A stretch of DNA of 64,000 bases, from positions 1 through 64,000 of the forward strand of contig JANQQJ010000006.1 in NCBI GenBank assembly GCA_028284945.1, given 5' to 3'. Below, piece by piece: positions 43,112-52,448 of this stretch. The notes beneath the pieces are model-generated. The model was not told the DNA's origin. It searched no databases and worked only from the letters and a program-made list of their open reading frames with translations. Source of the stretch: Alphaproteobacteria bacterium (GTDB lineage Bacteria; Pseudomonadota; Alphaproteobacteria; SMXS01). Positions within the stretch are counted from its first letter, which is position 1. Each line of letters starts with the position of its first letter. Position numbers and translations under genes: made by a program.

Positions 43112-43181
43112 CGTCACCCCGGCGTAGGCCGGGGTCCAGTCTGGCAGTCATTCTGGATTCCTGCCTGCGCCGGAATGACAG
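43112..43181. repeat. Dispersed palindromic repeat (GTCACCCCGG type)
   Basis: CACCCCGGCGTAGGCCGGGGT forms a hairpin, followed by CTGGATTCCTGCCTGCGCCGGAATGAC. The layout is typical of abundant alphaproteobacterial intergenic repeats. It lies between the shc remnant and the intact MFS gene end. Confidence 0.75.
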
Positions 43182-43198
43182 AGACGTTGGCGTAGGCC

Positions 43199-44467
43199 CT
43201 AACGATCCAGCACCTCGCCGCGTTTGTCCTTGATGGTGAGTGCAACGAGGAACGAGATCGCCGACAGCGCCATAATGTACCAGACAAAGGCGATGTCGCT
43301 GTGGGTGCGGCCGATCAGCCAGACCGCGACCATCGGCGCGGTGCCGCCGAACAGGGCAAAGGTGATGTTGTAGCTGAAGCCCACCGCCGTCACGCGCACC
43401 TTGTGCGGGAACATCTCGACCAGGGTGGACGGAATTGAGGCGGCAAACATCGCGATCAACAGGGCAAAGCCGATCTGCCCGCTCAGGATCAGTACCGGGT
43501 CGGGGTGGTGCATCAGCCAGATCAGCGGATAGGTGAACAGCACCATGCCGGCATAGCCGGTGGTGAGCATCAGCCGCCGTCCCAATTTATCTGACAGCCA
43601 CGCGCAGAGCGGGATGAACACCAGCATGGAGGCAACCGCCATCGTATTGATATCAAGCGCGGTGGATTCCGGTTCCTTCACCGTGCTGACCAGCCAGGTC
43701 ACCAGATAGACGAAGATCATGTAATAGCCGGCGGCATAGCCCAGGATCAGCCCGAAGCCGCGGGCAATGTTCTTCCAGTGGTCGCGGAAGGCCAGCACGA
43801 CCGGTGATTTTTCCGGCAGGTCGCTGGGCGTGTCGTGCAGGCCGCGGCGCAGGAAGACGCCGATAACGGCGACCAGAATGCCCAGGCCGAAAGCCACCCG
43901 CCAGCCCCAGTCAGCGAGTTGGTCTGCATCCAGCAGGCCGGAGAGCAGCGCGCCGACCCCCGATGCCATCAAAATCCCGATATTGGCGCCATTGAGCGGG
44001 AAGGCCGAGAACAGGGCGCGCCGGTTGGCGGGCGAGTGTTCGGCCAGATAAACGACAGAGCTGGTATATTCACCGCCCACGGCCAGGCCTTGCGCCATGC
44101 GCAGCATGACCATCAGAACCGCCGCGGCCACGCCCCAGCTTTCCGCCGTCGGCAAGATGGCGATCAGCCCGGTGGGCACGGCCATCATCATCACCGAATA
44201 GAACAGGGCTTTTGACCGCCCGAACCGGTCACCGACATAACCGAACAAAGCGGCGCCCACCGGCCGCATGAAGAAACCGGCGGCAAAGGCGCCAAAGGAC
44301 GCGATCAGCGAAAACACCGGGTCGTCTGAAGGGAAAAACTGCTTGGCGATAATCGGGGCGAAAAAGCCGTAAACGGCGAAATCGTACCACTCCAGCACGT
44401 TGCCGATGGCACTAGCACCGGCGAGGCGTTTCAGGGACGGTTTGGATGATTCTGCTGCAGTCGACAT
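43199..44467 (-). CDS. MFS transporter, metabolite:H+ symporter (MHS) type
   Basis: This 422-residue 12-helix carrier is of the MHS/ProP-like subfamily. The early helix reads NVLEWYDFAVYGF, loop 2-3 is GDRFGRSK and loop 4-5 is GLAVGGEYTSSVVYLAEH. Such proteins import organic acids or osmolytes with protons. It is convergent with shc apart from the insert between them. A decayed copy of its 3' end lies at 42913-43058. The substrate is unknown. Confidence 0.88.
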   Translation of the reverse strand: MSTAAESSKPSLKRLAGASAIGNVLEWYDFAVYGFFAPIIAKQFFPSDDPVFSLIASFGAFAAGFFMRPVGAALFGYVGDRFGRSKALFYSVMMMAVPTGLIAILPTAESWGVAAAVLMVMLRMAQGLAVGGEYTSSVVYLAEHSPANRRALFSAFPLNGANIGILMASGVGALLSGLLDADQLADWGWRVAFGLGILVAVIGVFLRRGLHDTPSDLPEKSPVVLAFRDHWKNIARGFGLILGYAAGYYMIFVYLVTWLVSTVKEPESTALDINTMAVASMLVFIPLCAWLSDKLGRRLMLTTGYAGMVLFTYPLIWLMHHPDPVLILSGQIGFALLIAMFAASIPSTLVEMFPHKVRVTAVGFSYNITFALFGGTAPMVAVWLIGRTHSDIAFVWYIMALSAISFLVALTIKDKRGEVLDR

Positions 44468-44617
44468 AGGCGCTTCCCCTCATATGTCGTTTCAGACCGG
44501 GCAATCTCTTAGCACGAACCACCCCGCGTGCGGGATGGGAAATACTGCCTTAATTCCAACCTTCCCCTTGTTTCCAGGCGGTAAACCGGCTTTGCTTGGC
44601 GGTCAGGGGAGATGACC

Positions 44618-45901
44618 ATGAAATTCGGGATTTTTTACGAACATCAGCTACCGCGGCCCTGGGGCCCGGATTCAGAACGCAACCTGATTCAGGAGGCGCT
44701 CGATCAGGTGGAACTCGCCGACCGGCTGGGCATCGACTATGCGTGGGAGGTGGAGCACCACTTCCTCGAAGAATATTCGCACTCCTCCGCGCCTGAGGTG
44801 TTCCTGGCCGCCTGTTCGCAACGCACCAAGAATATCCGGCTGGGCCACGGCATCATGTTGATGCCGCCCGGCTATAACCATCCGGCGCGCTGCGCGGAAC
44901 GCATTGCCATGCTCGATCTGGTCTCGAACGGGCGGGTTGAGTTCGGCACTGGCGAGAGCTCGTCGCTGGCAGAGCTGGGCGGTTATGGCGTCGACGTCGA
45001 CGAGAAACGCGACCAGTGGCGCGAAACCACCGAACAGGTCGCCAATATGATGGTGATGGACCCCTATCCGGGCTTTGAGGGGAAATATTTCTCCATGCCC
45101 TGCCGCAATGTGCTGCCCAAGCCAGTGCAGAAGCCGCACCCGCCGCTCTGGGTGGCGTGCTCGAACCGCGACACCATCCGGCTGGCGGCGCGGCTGGGCA
45201 TCGGGGCGCTCACCTTCGCCTTCATCGAACCGTCCGAGGCCAAGATGTGGGTCGATGAGTATTATTCGATCATCGAAAGCGATGAGTGCGTGCCCATCGG
45301 CCATGCGGTCAATGCCAACATCGCCGCCGTCACCGGCTTCTCCTGCCATGAAGACCAGGAAGAGGCGCACCGGCGCGGCGCCGACGGCTTCCGCTTCTTC
45401 ACCTATGGGCTCGGCCACCACTATATTTTCGGCGAGCACACGCCGGGCCGCACCGACATCTGGAAGCTGTTCCAGGAGCACAAGGATCATCTGCCGCCCA
45501 TGGGCGCATCCAACGGCATCGGCACGCCGGAGCATGTGCGCAACCATCTGCTCGCCATGGAAGACGCCGGCGTCGACCAGATGGTTTTCATCCAACAAGG
45601 CGGCAACAACAAGCACGAGCACATCTGTGAGTCGCTGGAGCTGTTTGCGAGCGACGTCATGCCCGAATTCAAAGAGCGGGAACCGGCGCGGGAGGCGGCC
45701 AAAGCCGAACGGCTGGCACCTGCTATTGAGCGCGCCATGGCCCGGAAAGAGTGGATGAAGCCGCTCGCAGATGAGGAGATCCCGACCATGCTCGCACTCG
45801 GCCGCCAGATCGCCGAAGCGCCTAAGGAAGAGAATGAGCCGGAAGAGGCCAATCTCTGGGATTCCATGCAAGAGGCCGCCGACCAGCCGGCCGCCGAATA
45901 A
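44618..45901 (+). CDS. LLM class flavin-dependent oxidoreductase
   Basis: This 427-residue bacterial-luciferase-like monooxygenase uses FMNH2 or F420-type flavin with O2. N-terminal FGIFYEHQLPRPWG and the conserved AWEVEHHFLEEYSHSSAPEVFLAACSQRT segment (about residues 40-70) are typical. ATG 44618 is chosen because AGGGGAG ends 6 bp upstream; ATG 44612 is too close. The last 40 residues are acidic. It starts an operon with an acyl-CoA ligase and a hydrolase, suggesting Baeyer-Villiger-like or side-chain oxidation; that is inference. Confidence 0.88.
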   Translation: MKFGIFYEHQLPRPWGPDSERNLIQEALDQVELADRLGIDYAWEVEHHFLEEYSHSSAPEVFLAACSQRTKNIRLGHGIMLMPPGYNHPARCAERIAMLDLVSNGRVEFGTGESSSLAELGGYGVDVDEKRDQWRETTEQVANMMVMDPYPGFEGKYFSMPCRNVLPKPVQKPHPPLWVACSNRDTIRLAARLGIGALTFAFIEPSEAKMWVDEYYSIIESDECVPIGHAVNANIAAVTGFSCHEDQEEAHRRGADGFRFFTYGLGHHYIFGEHTPGRTDIWKLFQEHKDHLPPMGASNGIGTPEHVRNHLLAMEDAGVDQMVFIQQGGNNKHEHICESLELFASDVMPEFKEREPAREAAKAERLAPAIERAMARKEWMKPLADEEIPTMLALGRQIAEAPKEENEPEEANLWDSMQEAADQPAAE

Positions 45902-45919
45902 CCCCTGGAGTACGATCTG

Positions 45920-47611
45920 ATGGGCGCAGAACTCAGCTATGCCTGCGGTACGGGCAGCCGACCGCTGGTCTATGAGACCATCGGCAACGCGTTCGACCGG
46001 ACGGCAGCGCGCTTTCCGGACAAGACGGCGATGGTCGCGCGGCATCAGAACATCCGCTGGAGCTACCGGGAGTTTCAGGCGCAGGTCGATGCGCTGGCGG
46101 CGGGCTTGCTTGCATTGGGGCTTCAGCCCGGCGACCGGGTGGGCATCTGGTCACCCAACTGCGCGGAGTGGGCGGTCACCCAGTACGCGACTGCCAAGGC
46201 GGGGCTCATCCAGGTCAATATCAACCCGGCCTACCGTCCGCAGGAGCTTGCCTATTGCCTCAACAAGGTTGGCTGCCGGGCGCTGATTACAGCGGCACGG
46301 TTCAAGACCAGCGACTATATCGGCATGCTGCAGGGCCTGATCCCTGAGCTGGCGGACAGCACACCGGGTTCGCTGACGTCCAAGGATTTCCCAGACCTCG
46401 AGATGCTGATCCGGCTGGGCGACGAAGAAACGCCCGGCTTTCTGAGCTATGGCGACGTGTTGCAGCGCGGCGGGGATGCCGAGCGGGCCCGACTGGCCGA
46501 ACTCGCGGGCACGTTGCAGCCGGACGATCCCATCAATATCCAGTTCACCAGCGGCACGACCGGCTCGCCCAAGGGCGCGGTCCTGAGCCATTTCAATATT
46601 CTGAACAATGCCGATCTGACCGCCCAGGGCATGGCCATGACGGAGGCGGACACACTGGTCTGCCCGCTGCCGCTCTACCACTGCGCGGGCATGGTGATCT
46701 CGAGCCTGTCCTGCGTGGCGGTGGGCGCCACCATCGTCTACCCGGATGAAGCCTTCGATCCATCCTCTGTGCCGGCGGCGGTTCAGGAAGAGGCCGCCAC
46801 CGTGCTGGTCGGGGTCCCGACCATGTTTCTGGGCGAGCTCGACCACCCGGACTTTGGCTCGTTCGATGTCTCCAGCCTGCGGGCGGGCTTCATCGGCGGC
46901 GCGCCCTGCCCGGTGGAGCTGATGAAGCGGATCACAAGCGACCTGCATATCCCCGAGATCACCATCGTCTATGGCATGACGGAGACCAGCCCGGTCAGCT
47001 TCCAGACGGCGCTCGATGACCCGATCGAGAAACGCGTCGGTACGGTCGGGCGCGTACACCCGCATGTCGAAACGCGGATCATCGATGCGGAGGGCCGCAC
47101 GGTGCCGCGCGGCGTGCAGGGGGAAGTATTGACCCGTGGTTATCTGGTCATGCCCGGCTATTGGGACGATGCGGAAAAGACCTCAGAAGCCATCGACAGC
47201 GCGGGCTGGATGCACACCGGCGACCTGGGGGTCATGGACGAGGAAGGCTATGTCGCCATCACCGGGCGGGCCAAGGACATGGTGATCCGGGGCGGCGAGA
47301 ACATCTATCCGCGCGAGGTGGAGGAATTCCTCTACACCCACCCCGATATTCAGGAAGTCCAGGTTTTCGGCGTGCCCGACGACAAGTTCGGCGAGGAACT
47401 GTGTGCCTGGGTCCAGTTGCGGGACGGCGCCTCGATCGAAGAGGAGGATGTGCGGTCTTTCTGTCGTGGCGAGCTCGCGCATTATAAAATCCCGCGCTAC
47501 GTGCGCTTCGTCGACGCGTTCCCCATGACGGTGACCGGTAAAATTCAGAAATTTGCCATGCGCGACGCCATGATCGAAGAAGGCCTTACTGGCCCTGGAA
47601 CTGTCGGCTAG
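45920..47611 (+). CDS. Fatty-acid-type acyl-CoA synthetase (AMP-binding ligase)
   Basis: This 563-residue FadD-like ligase has [16 protein letters not shown] (A3), [10 protein letters not shown] (A5), [12 protein letters not shown] (A7), [15 protein letters not shown] (A8) and the catalytic lysine in TVTGKIQKF. Length and motifs fit medium- or long-chain fatty acid activation. It differs clearly from the 3906 and 21002 ligases, which end in LREPYW. It follows the LLM gene after 18 bp and precedes the hydrolase gene by 35 bp, so one operon is likely. Confidence 0.92.
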   Translation: MGAELSYACGTGSRPLVYETIGNAFDRTAARFPDKTAMVARHQNIRWSYREFQAQVDALAAGLLALGLQPGDRVGIWSPNCAEWAVTQYATAKAGLIQVNINPAYRPQELAYCLNKVGCRALITAARFKTSDYIGMLQGLIPELADSTPGSLTSKDFPDLEMLIRLGDEETPGFLSYGDVLQRGGDAERARLAELAGTLQPDDPINIQFTSGTTGSPKGAVLSHFNILNNADLTAQGMAMTEADTLVCPLPLYHCAGMVISSLSCVAVGATIVYPDEAFDPSSVPAAVQEEAATVLVGVPTMFLGELDHPDFGSFDVSSLRAGFIGGAPCPVELMKRITSDLHIPEITIVYGMTETSPVSFQTALDDPIEKRVGTVGRVHPHVETRIIDAEGRTVPRGVQGEVLTRGYLVMPGYWDDAEKTSEAIDSAGWMHTGDLGVMDEEGYVAITGRAKDMVIRGGENIYPREVEEFLYTHPDIQEVQVFGVPDDKFGEELCAWVQLRDGASIEEEDVRSFCRGELAHYKIPRYVRFVDAFPMTVTGKIQKFAMRDAMIEEGLTGPGTVG

Positions 47612-47646
47612 CACGCGCCTTTGGGCCAAGGAAAAAAGGCATTTGC

Positions 47647-48576
47647 ATGGGGACGTTTCCAGTCAGGACTGAAATGGTCGAGGCCAATGGTCTGACTTTC
47701 GAGGTCGACATGTGCGGCGATGGGGACAAGTTCGCCCTGTGTCTGCACGGCTTTCCGGAACACTCTTTTTCATGGCGTTATCAACTGCCGCTGCTGGCTT
47801 CGCTGGGATACACGGCCTGGGCGCCGAACCAGCGCGGTTATGGCAAATCCAGCCGCCCAAAGGGCGTTGAGAATTATGCCATTGAGCATCTGGTCGCCGA
47901 TGCGGCAGGCTTGATCGATGCATCCGGTTTCAGCGATGTGACCCTGATCGGTCATGACTGGGGCGCGGTCGTGTCCTGGGCATTTGCGATCCAGCAGATC
48001 AGACCGCTGGAGCGGCTCGTGATCATGAATGTGCCCCACCCTGCACCGTTCATTGAGACCATCCGGACCAGCAAGGAGCAGCGCCGAAAATCCTGGTATA
48101 TCCGCTTCTTTCAGATTCCCTGGCTGCCGGAGTTCTTGTTGGGCCTGGGTGGCGCCAAGCGTGTCGGTGCAGCGTTTTCCGGCATGGCGCGCGACAAGGC
48201 CAATTTTGGCCCCGACGTGATCCAGGTTTACCGGGACAATGCGGCCCAGCCAGGCGCTTTGACGGCCATGATCAACTGGTATCGGGCCAATTTCAGCGAC
48301 AAGGGTGGCCTGTCATCAATGGTCGATGGCAACGTCCCGACAATCGAAACCCCCACGCTGATGCTCTGGGGCGAGGCGGATGACGCGCTTGGCAAGGAGA
48401 CGACCCTGGGCACAGAGCAATATATGCAGGACTTTACGATCCGATACCTGCCCGGCGTCTCTCACTGGGTCCAACAGGAAGCGCCTGAAGCGGTGAATGC
48501 GGCGCTCGAAGCTTGGTTGACCGGGCAGCCGATTCCGGACGAGGGCCCGGATGGTCGCCAGCTCTCGCCGACATAG
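47647..48576 (+). CDS. Alpha/beta hydrolase, epoxide-hydrolase-like
   Basis: This 309-residue alpha/beta hydrolase has the LCLHGFPEHSFSWRYQ oxyanion loop and the GHDWGAVVSW nucleophile elbow, where Asp is the nucleophile as in epoxide hydrolases and haloalkane dehalogenases. The catalytic His is in GVSHWVQQEAPE near residue 280. It follows the acyl-CoA ligase after 35 bp in the same operon. It probably opens an epoxide, perhaps one formed by a monooxygenase of this region; that is inference. Confidence 0.88.
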   Translation: MGTFPVRTEMVEANGLTFEVDMCGDGDKFALCLHGFPEHSFSWRYQLPLLASLGYTAWAPNQRGYGKSSRPKGVENYAIEHLVADAAGLIDASGFSDVTLIGHDWGAVVSWAFAIQQIRPLERLVIMNVPHPAPFIETIRTSKEQRRKSWYIRFFQIPWLPEFLLGLGGAKRVGAAFSGMARDKANFGPDVIQVYRDNAAQPGALTAMINWYRANFSDKGGLSSMVDGNVPTIETPTLMLWGEADDALGKETTLGTEQYMQDFTIRYLPGVSHWVQQEAPEAVNAALEAWLTGQPIPDEGPDGRQLSPT

Positions 48577-48603
48577 CCCTCGTCCCCTTCAGTCAGAAAT
48601 TTG

Positions 48604-49308
48604 ATGACGTCGACACAGCTTGACAGGTCCGATGACGCGATTGACGCCCATCTACGGTTCAAATGGCGCAACTTAGTAGAACCCTGGCACGGCCCCATTG
48701 CAGATGCTGCGGCAGAATTCTCCCCGCCTTCGGCGCGGATACTGGACATCGGCTGCGGTTATGGCGTGCTGACCGAGATCGTGCAGAATCGCTTGCCAGA
48801 CGCGACCGTGGATGTGGCAGAGGCCTATCAGGCGCGGCTTGATGCAGCCAAAGAGCGGGTGCCGTCAATTGACTCGATGTTTTTGATGGACGAACAGGAT
48901 TTCGACGTCCGAGACCGGATCCCAGGCCACTATGACATCGTGATTTTGTCCCATGTCATGGAGCATCTGCTGCGGCCGGCGGATGGGCTGGAGGACGTCA
49001 TGACCCTCCTTAAGCCGGGCGGTCATGCCATTGTTGCCGTGCCAAATCCGGGTCGCCCAGAGGTATTGGTACGCAATATTTTTCGCAGGAAGAAGGTCAA
49101 CAAGGGCCACGTCTATTCGTGGGACCGGAGCCATTGGATCAATTTTCTCGAGGTGATCCTGGGACTCGAGGTGGTTGCCTATCGTGAGGACACGCTGATC
49201 CCGTTCCCGGGCCGGCTGGGCCGTTTTCTCGGCCGGCGCTTTGGCCGCTCTCTGGTAAGACTGTTCCCATGGTTGTCGATGTCCCACATCGCGGTTATTC
49301 GCCGCTAG
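48604..49308 (+). CDS. Class I SAM-dependent methyltransferase
   Basis: This 234-residue methyltransferase shows the motif-I sequence LDIGCGYGVLTE near residue 43, motif-II-like YDIVILSHVMEHL, and LKPGGHAIVAVPNPGRP (motif IV/V), typical of small-molecule or lipid methylases. The stop overlaps the convergent methyltransferase stop at a palindromic CTAG. It could belong to the upstream operon (28 bp after the hydrolase). The substrate is unknown. Confidence 0.85.
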   Translation: MTSTQLDRSDDAIDAHLRFKWRNLVEPWHGPIADAAAEFSPPSARILDIGCGYGVLTEIVQNRLPDATVDVAEAYQARLDAAKERVPSIDSMFLMDEQDFDVRDRIPGHYDIVILSHVMEHLLRPADGLEDVMTLLKPGGHAIVAVPNPGRPEVLVRNIFRRKKVNKGHVYSWDRSHWINFLEVILGLEVVAYREDTLIPFPGRLGRFLGRRFGRSLVRLFPWLSMSHIAVIRR

Positions 49309-50078
49309 GGTTTTGTCACTAGAAATAAATATCTGTTAATGCTGAAGAAATAGCGGCCCTCGGCGCCCAGCGCCTTTTGCTCCGCATACCAGGCATTGGC
49401 TTCATCTTCGGAAATACCGTTCCGGCCGATGGCGAAATCAGCGATCCCTTTGATTATGCCAAAGCTGAACGTATTGCGGTGGAATTCCGGGTTGAACATC
49501 GGAATCGCGTCACGCTGGCGGATAGTAAACCCTGCGTCGCGCAGCATGGGGGCGAGGAATTGCGGCAGGCTGCGATGCACGAAATGATCGTCCCACGCGG
49601 TCATCACCCGCGCCATGCGCTCTGGGTGTTCCGTGTGCAGAACCAGTGAATCATAGTCGGTGTCCAAAATGACCGCACGGCCGCCGGGTTTCAGCACCCT
49701 GAACAGTTCTTTCAGCGCCAGTGGCATGTCCTCGACATATTCATAGACCTGGGTCGACGTCGCCGCGTCTATCGTCGCATCGTCAAACGGTAGGGCTGTC
49801 GCGTCGGCGACTTCAAAGCGCGCCCAATCCATATCCACACATCGGTTTTGGGTCATCGCGATCATCGGTGCGCTGAGGTCGATGCCGTGGCAAGCCCCCG
49901 TCTTACCGACGATGGCGGCCATGTCGCGCGCCAGCAGGCCCGGACCCACGCCAATATCAAGCGCGGTTTCACCGGGGACCAACTGCAATGAGTTCAGCAC
50001 CGCATTGCGCTGCGCGGTCACATCGGGGGTCTGGTAAACCGCTTCGATCCAGCGGGCGGCGTCCTCATCGAAATCCAT
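49305..50078 (-). CDS. Class I SAM-dependent methyltransferase (UbiE-like)
   Basis: This 257-residue methyltransferase has LDIGVGPGLLARDMA (about residue 40), DATALPFDDATIDAATSTQVYEYVED and FRVLKPGGRAVILDTDYDS, as in ubiquinone/menaquinone and arsenite-type methylases. It is not identical to the neighbouring one at 48604, with which it is convergent. It is on the same strand as the EthD gene just upstream. The substrate cannot be told from sequence. Confidence 0.85.
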   Translation of the reverse strand: MDFDEDAARWIEAVYQTPDVTAQRNAVLNSLQLVPGETALDIGVGPGLLARDMAAIVGKTGACHGIDLSAPMIAMTQNRCVDMDWARFEVADATALPFDDATIDAATSTQVYEYVEDMPLALKELFRVLKPGGRAVILDTDYDSLVLHTEHPERMARVMTAWDDHFVHRSLPQFLAPMLRDAGFTIRQRDAIPMFNPEFHRNTFSFGIIKGIADFAIGRNGISEDEANAWYAEQKALGAEGRYFFSINRYLFLVTKP

Positions 50079-50081
50079 GGA

Positions 50082-50753
50082 TCAAGCCTTGATAATGTGT
50101 TCGCGCACCAGCATGGATGGTGCAGCGGCGGGCAGAGTTTTAAAGTTGGGTTCGTCGGCGTCGATCACCTTGTGATGCGGGTCTTGCCCGGCGGCCATGA
50201 TGTCCTCAAGACTGCTGAACCACGTCGACCCATAGCCATCGCAGAATACGTCCTTGCCGGATTTATAGGCGCCCGGTAGCACATGACTTTGCACGTGGCG
50301 GACGACGCCCGGCAGGTCAGCCACAAGCGACCCGTGGGTTTCGCGCCAATAAGATTGAAAGTCGGCGACGGCCATGTCTGCGCGCCGGTTAGTCGGTTTA
50401 ATCGATTTGACCGCACCGTCGGGTGCATCGCCCTCCTTGATCACATGCTCTTCGACCAGCAATAGCGACAGTGATGTGCGGTCAATGAATCGTGCTTCAT
50501 CTGCCTCCACCTCTGTCCAATAGGGTTTGGCGGCGTTGGCTTTCATGACTTCACGGCTTTCGAACCAGATTTCGACCACGCCATCGAAGATCGATTCGCC
50601 GTTGCGGGTTTCGGGCAGTGGATGGTTCTGTACATAGCGGTCGACGCCGTCCAGGCCCATCACAACGCCGGAATGCTGGCCCAGCCAGTAGTCGAAAAAC
50701 TCGTCATCGGGCATACCGATGCGTTTGCGAAAGAATTCAACGACTTTGACCAT
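50082..50753 (-). CDS. EthD-domain protein, tandem domains
   Basis: This 223-residue protein has two dimeric ferredoxin-like (EthD) modules. The first covers about residues 1-100 (VEFFRKRIGMPDDEFFDYWLGQHS). The second covers about 105-223 (the FQSYWRETHGSLVADLPG stretch). EthD proteins accompany oxygenases and hydrolases in ether, aromatic and terpene breakdown. ATG 50753 is chosen because GGGGAG lies upstream; the frame remains open further upstream. It is divergent from the CMD-family gene at 50910, with a shared palindrome at 50807-50816. Confidence 0.85.
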   Translation of the reverse strand: MVKVVEFFRKRIGMPDDEFFDYWLGQHSGVVMGLDGVDRYVQNHPLPETRNGESIFDGVVEIWFESREVMKANAAKPYWTEVEADEARFIDRTSLSLLLVEEHVIKEGDAPDGAVKSIKPTNRRADMAVADFQSYWRETHGSLVADLPGVVRHVQSHVLPGAYKSGKDVFCDGYGSTWFSSLEDIMAAGQDPHHKVIDADEPNFKTLPAAAPSMLVREHIIKA

Positions 50754-50805
50754 ATTCGGCGTCTCCCCTGTTCGAATGGTGATTTGAGCATGTGCCGCGT
50801 TCACC

Positions 50806-50822
50806 GTCACGCGTGATTTTTT
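50806..50822. promoter_or_regulatory. Palindromic site in the EthD/CMD divergent region
   Basis: TCACGCGTGA (50807-50816) is a perfect 10-bp palindrome followed by a T-tract. The same core plus T-tract occurs at 24652-24670 in another divergent catabolic intergenic region. It is a candidate operator. Confidence 0.35.
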
Positions 50823-50909
50823 CCTTGGCGGCAGGGGGGTGCTGACGCATGTTCTAAAGCAACAGCACCCGGCCAACCGTGCCGGGAACAGACCCGAAGG
50901 AGATTGATG

Positions 50910-51500
50910 ATGACCCGCATTGAAAAAATCGACGTTGAAAACTGGGACCCCGAACTGCGTGAAATGACCCGCGCAGATGAAGCGACCCCCCTTGAACAAG
51001 GTCTTATGCGTATCTATGCGCACGTGCCGGGCATTGCCAAGGGCCTCGCCGGTTTCGGCGGATCCTTGAAGATGAACCGCACCCTGCCGGAACGTCTGGT
51101 GGAATTGGTGCGCCTGCGTATTGCGTTCCACAACCAGTGCCGCAGCTGCATGGCGATCCGATATACCGATGCGCTTGAGGACGGTGTGACGGAGGATCTG
51201 GTCTGCTCGCTCGAAAAGCCGATGGAAGCCGACAATCTGACCGACGCGGAAAAAGTTGCCATCGAATATGGCGAGCGGTTTGCCACCAATCACCTGTCGA
51301 TTGATGACGACATGTATAACCGCCTTCGCGAACACTTCACCGAAGCGCAACTTGTGGAACTGGGCACCATCGCCGCCTTCTTCGTCGGGTTCGGCCGTCT
51401 GGCTGCGACCTGGAGCATGACCGAAGAACTCCCTGAAAAATTCCAGGACACCAGCGCGCCGATTGCGCCCTGGGGTGAAGAAGCGATCGTCGTTCGCTGA
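50910..51500 (+). CDS. Carboxymuconolactone decarboxylase family protein (AhpD-like)
   Basis: This 196-residue protein has the AhpD core with CxxC in the CRSCMAIR motif (about residues 71-78). A conserved LSIDDDMYNRLREHFTEAQLVELG segment follows. The CxxC may support peroxidase-type redox chemistry, unlike the single-Cys protein at 7297. The ribosome site AAGGAG sits 7 bp before ATG 50910 (ATG 50907 is also possible). It diverges from the EthD gene. A palindromic repeat follows. Confidence 0.85.
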   Translation: MTRIEKIDVENWDPELREMTRADEATPLEQGLMRIYAHVPGIAKGLAGFGGSLKMNRTLPERLVELVRLRIAFHNQCRSCMAIRYTDALEDGVTEDLVCSLEKPMEADNLTDAEKVAIEYGERFATNHLSIDDDMYNRLREHFTEAQLVELGTIAAFFVGFGRLAATWSMTEELPEKFQDTSAPIAPWGEEAIVVR

Positions 51501-51524
51501 AGTAGGTTAGCGTATTCTCAATTG

Positions 51525-51630
51525 CCCCTCACCCGGTCTTCGCTTCGCTCAGACCACCCTCTCCCCGCCGGGGAGAGGGATGCATAGGCTTGGCGAGCAA
51601 ATGCGAGCCTAGCCGACGCCGGGTGAGGGG
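51525..51630. repeat. Palindromic repeat supplying a ribosome-binding site
   Basis: Outer arms CCCCTCACCCGG (51525-51536) and CCGGGTGAGGGG (51619-51630) are perfect 12-bp inverted copies. An inner CCCTCTCCCC/GGGGAGAGGG hairpin also forms. The right arm runs into GGGGGAG, the ribosome site of the enoyl-CoA hydratase whose ATG is at 51642. Confidence 0.78.
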
Positions 51631-51641
51631 GAGAACCAACA

Positions 51642-52448
51642 ATGTATGACGACATCCTCTATGCGATAGACGATCCGGTCGCGATCATCACGCTCAACCG
51701 GCCGGATCGGTTGAACGCCTTTACCTACAAGACGCTGGATGAGCTGAAAGACGCCGTCCTGAAGGCGCAGGCTGACCCGGCGGTGGTCGGTATTGTCATC
51801 ACCGGGGCGGGCCGCGGGTTCTGCGCCGGGCTTGATGCGGTGACCCTGGCTGAGAGCGCCGGGCCGGGCGCCAGCCGTAAAGTGGCCGCAGCTGATCCAG
51901 ACGAGACGCCGGGGCTTTTCTCTTATCTGTTGGATGTCGAAAAACCCGTCATTGCCGCGGTGAATGGCGTTGCGGCAGGTGGCGGGTTCGTGCTGGTCGC
52001 ACTCTGCGATATACGTTTTGCTGCGCCCGAGGCGGTGTTCACGTCTGTCTTTTCAAAGCGCGGCTTGATTTCCGAACACGGCACCAGCTGGATTTTGCCG
52101 CGGCTGCTGGGCGCAGGCCGTGCGCTCGATCTGCTCTGGTCGTCGCGCAAGGTCGGCGCGGAAGAGGCACTGCGCATCGGCCTCGTTGAATTCGTCACCG
52201 GGTCTGATGATCTGTTGGATCAGGCAAGGGCCTATATCGTCGATTTGGCAGAGAACGTGTCGCCCGCGTCGATGCGGGAGACAAAGCGGCTGGTCTACAG
52301 CCATATGGGGCTGGGCTATGATCCGGCTTTGCGTGAAACGCATGAGGCGATGCGCGCCAGCCTGAAACGGGCCGATGCCAAAGAAGGCGTCGATTCTTTC
52401 GTGGAACGCCGCCCACCTGATTTTCCGAGGATTGGGGGCGAAGACTAA
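51642..52448 (+). CDS. Enoyl-CoA hydratase/isomerase family protein
   Basis: This 268-residue crotonase-fold enzyme shows GAGRGFCAGLDAVTL and NGVAAGGGFVLVALCD (oxyanion hole). A single clear catalytic acid candidate lies in GLISEHGTSWILPRLLG. It is closely related to the gene at 13617. It probably acts on an enoyl-CoA of the local catabolic pathways. It overlaps the next SDR gene (TAATG), so the two are translationally coupled. Confidence 0.88.
   Translation: MYDDILYAIDDPVAIITLNRPDRLNAFTYKTLDELKDAVLKAQADPAVVGIVITGAGRGFCAGLDAVTLAESAGPGASRKVAAADPDETPGLFSYLLDVEKPVIAAVNGVAAGGGFVLVALCDIRFAAPEAVFTSVFSKRGLISEHGTSWILPRLLGAGRALDLLWSSRKVGAEEALRIGLVEFVTGSDDLLDQARAYIVDLAENVSPASMRETKRLVYSHMGLGYDPALRETHEAMRASLKRADAKEGVDSFVERRPPDFPRIGGED

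Noticed and set aside
44672-46045. A long open frame of about 457 codons on the minus strand across the LLM oxidoreductase and the start of the acyl-CoA ligase
   Set aside because: The plus-strand proteins have clear family motifs; the antisense frame has no recognisable domain and is a common by-product of high-GC coding.
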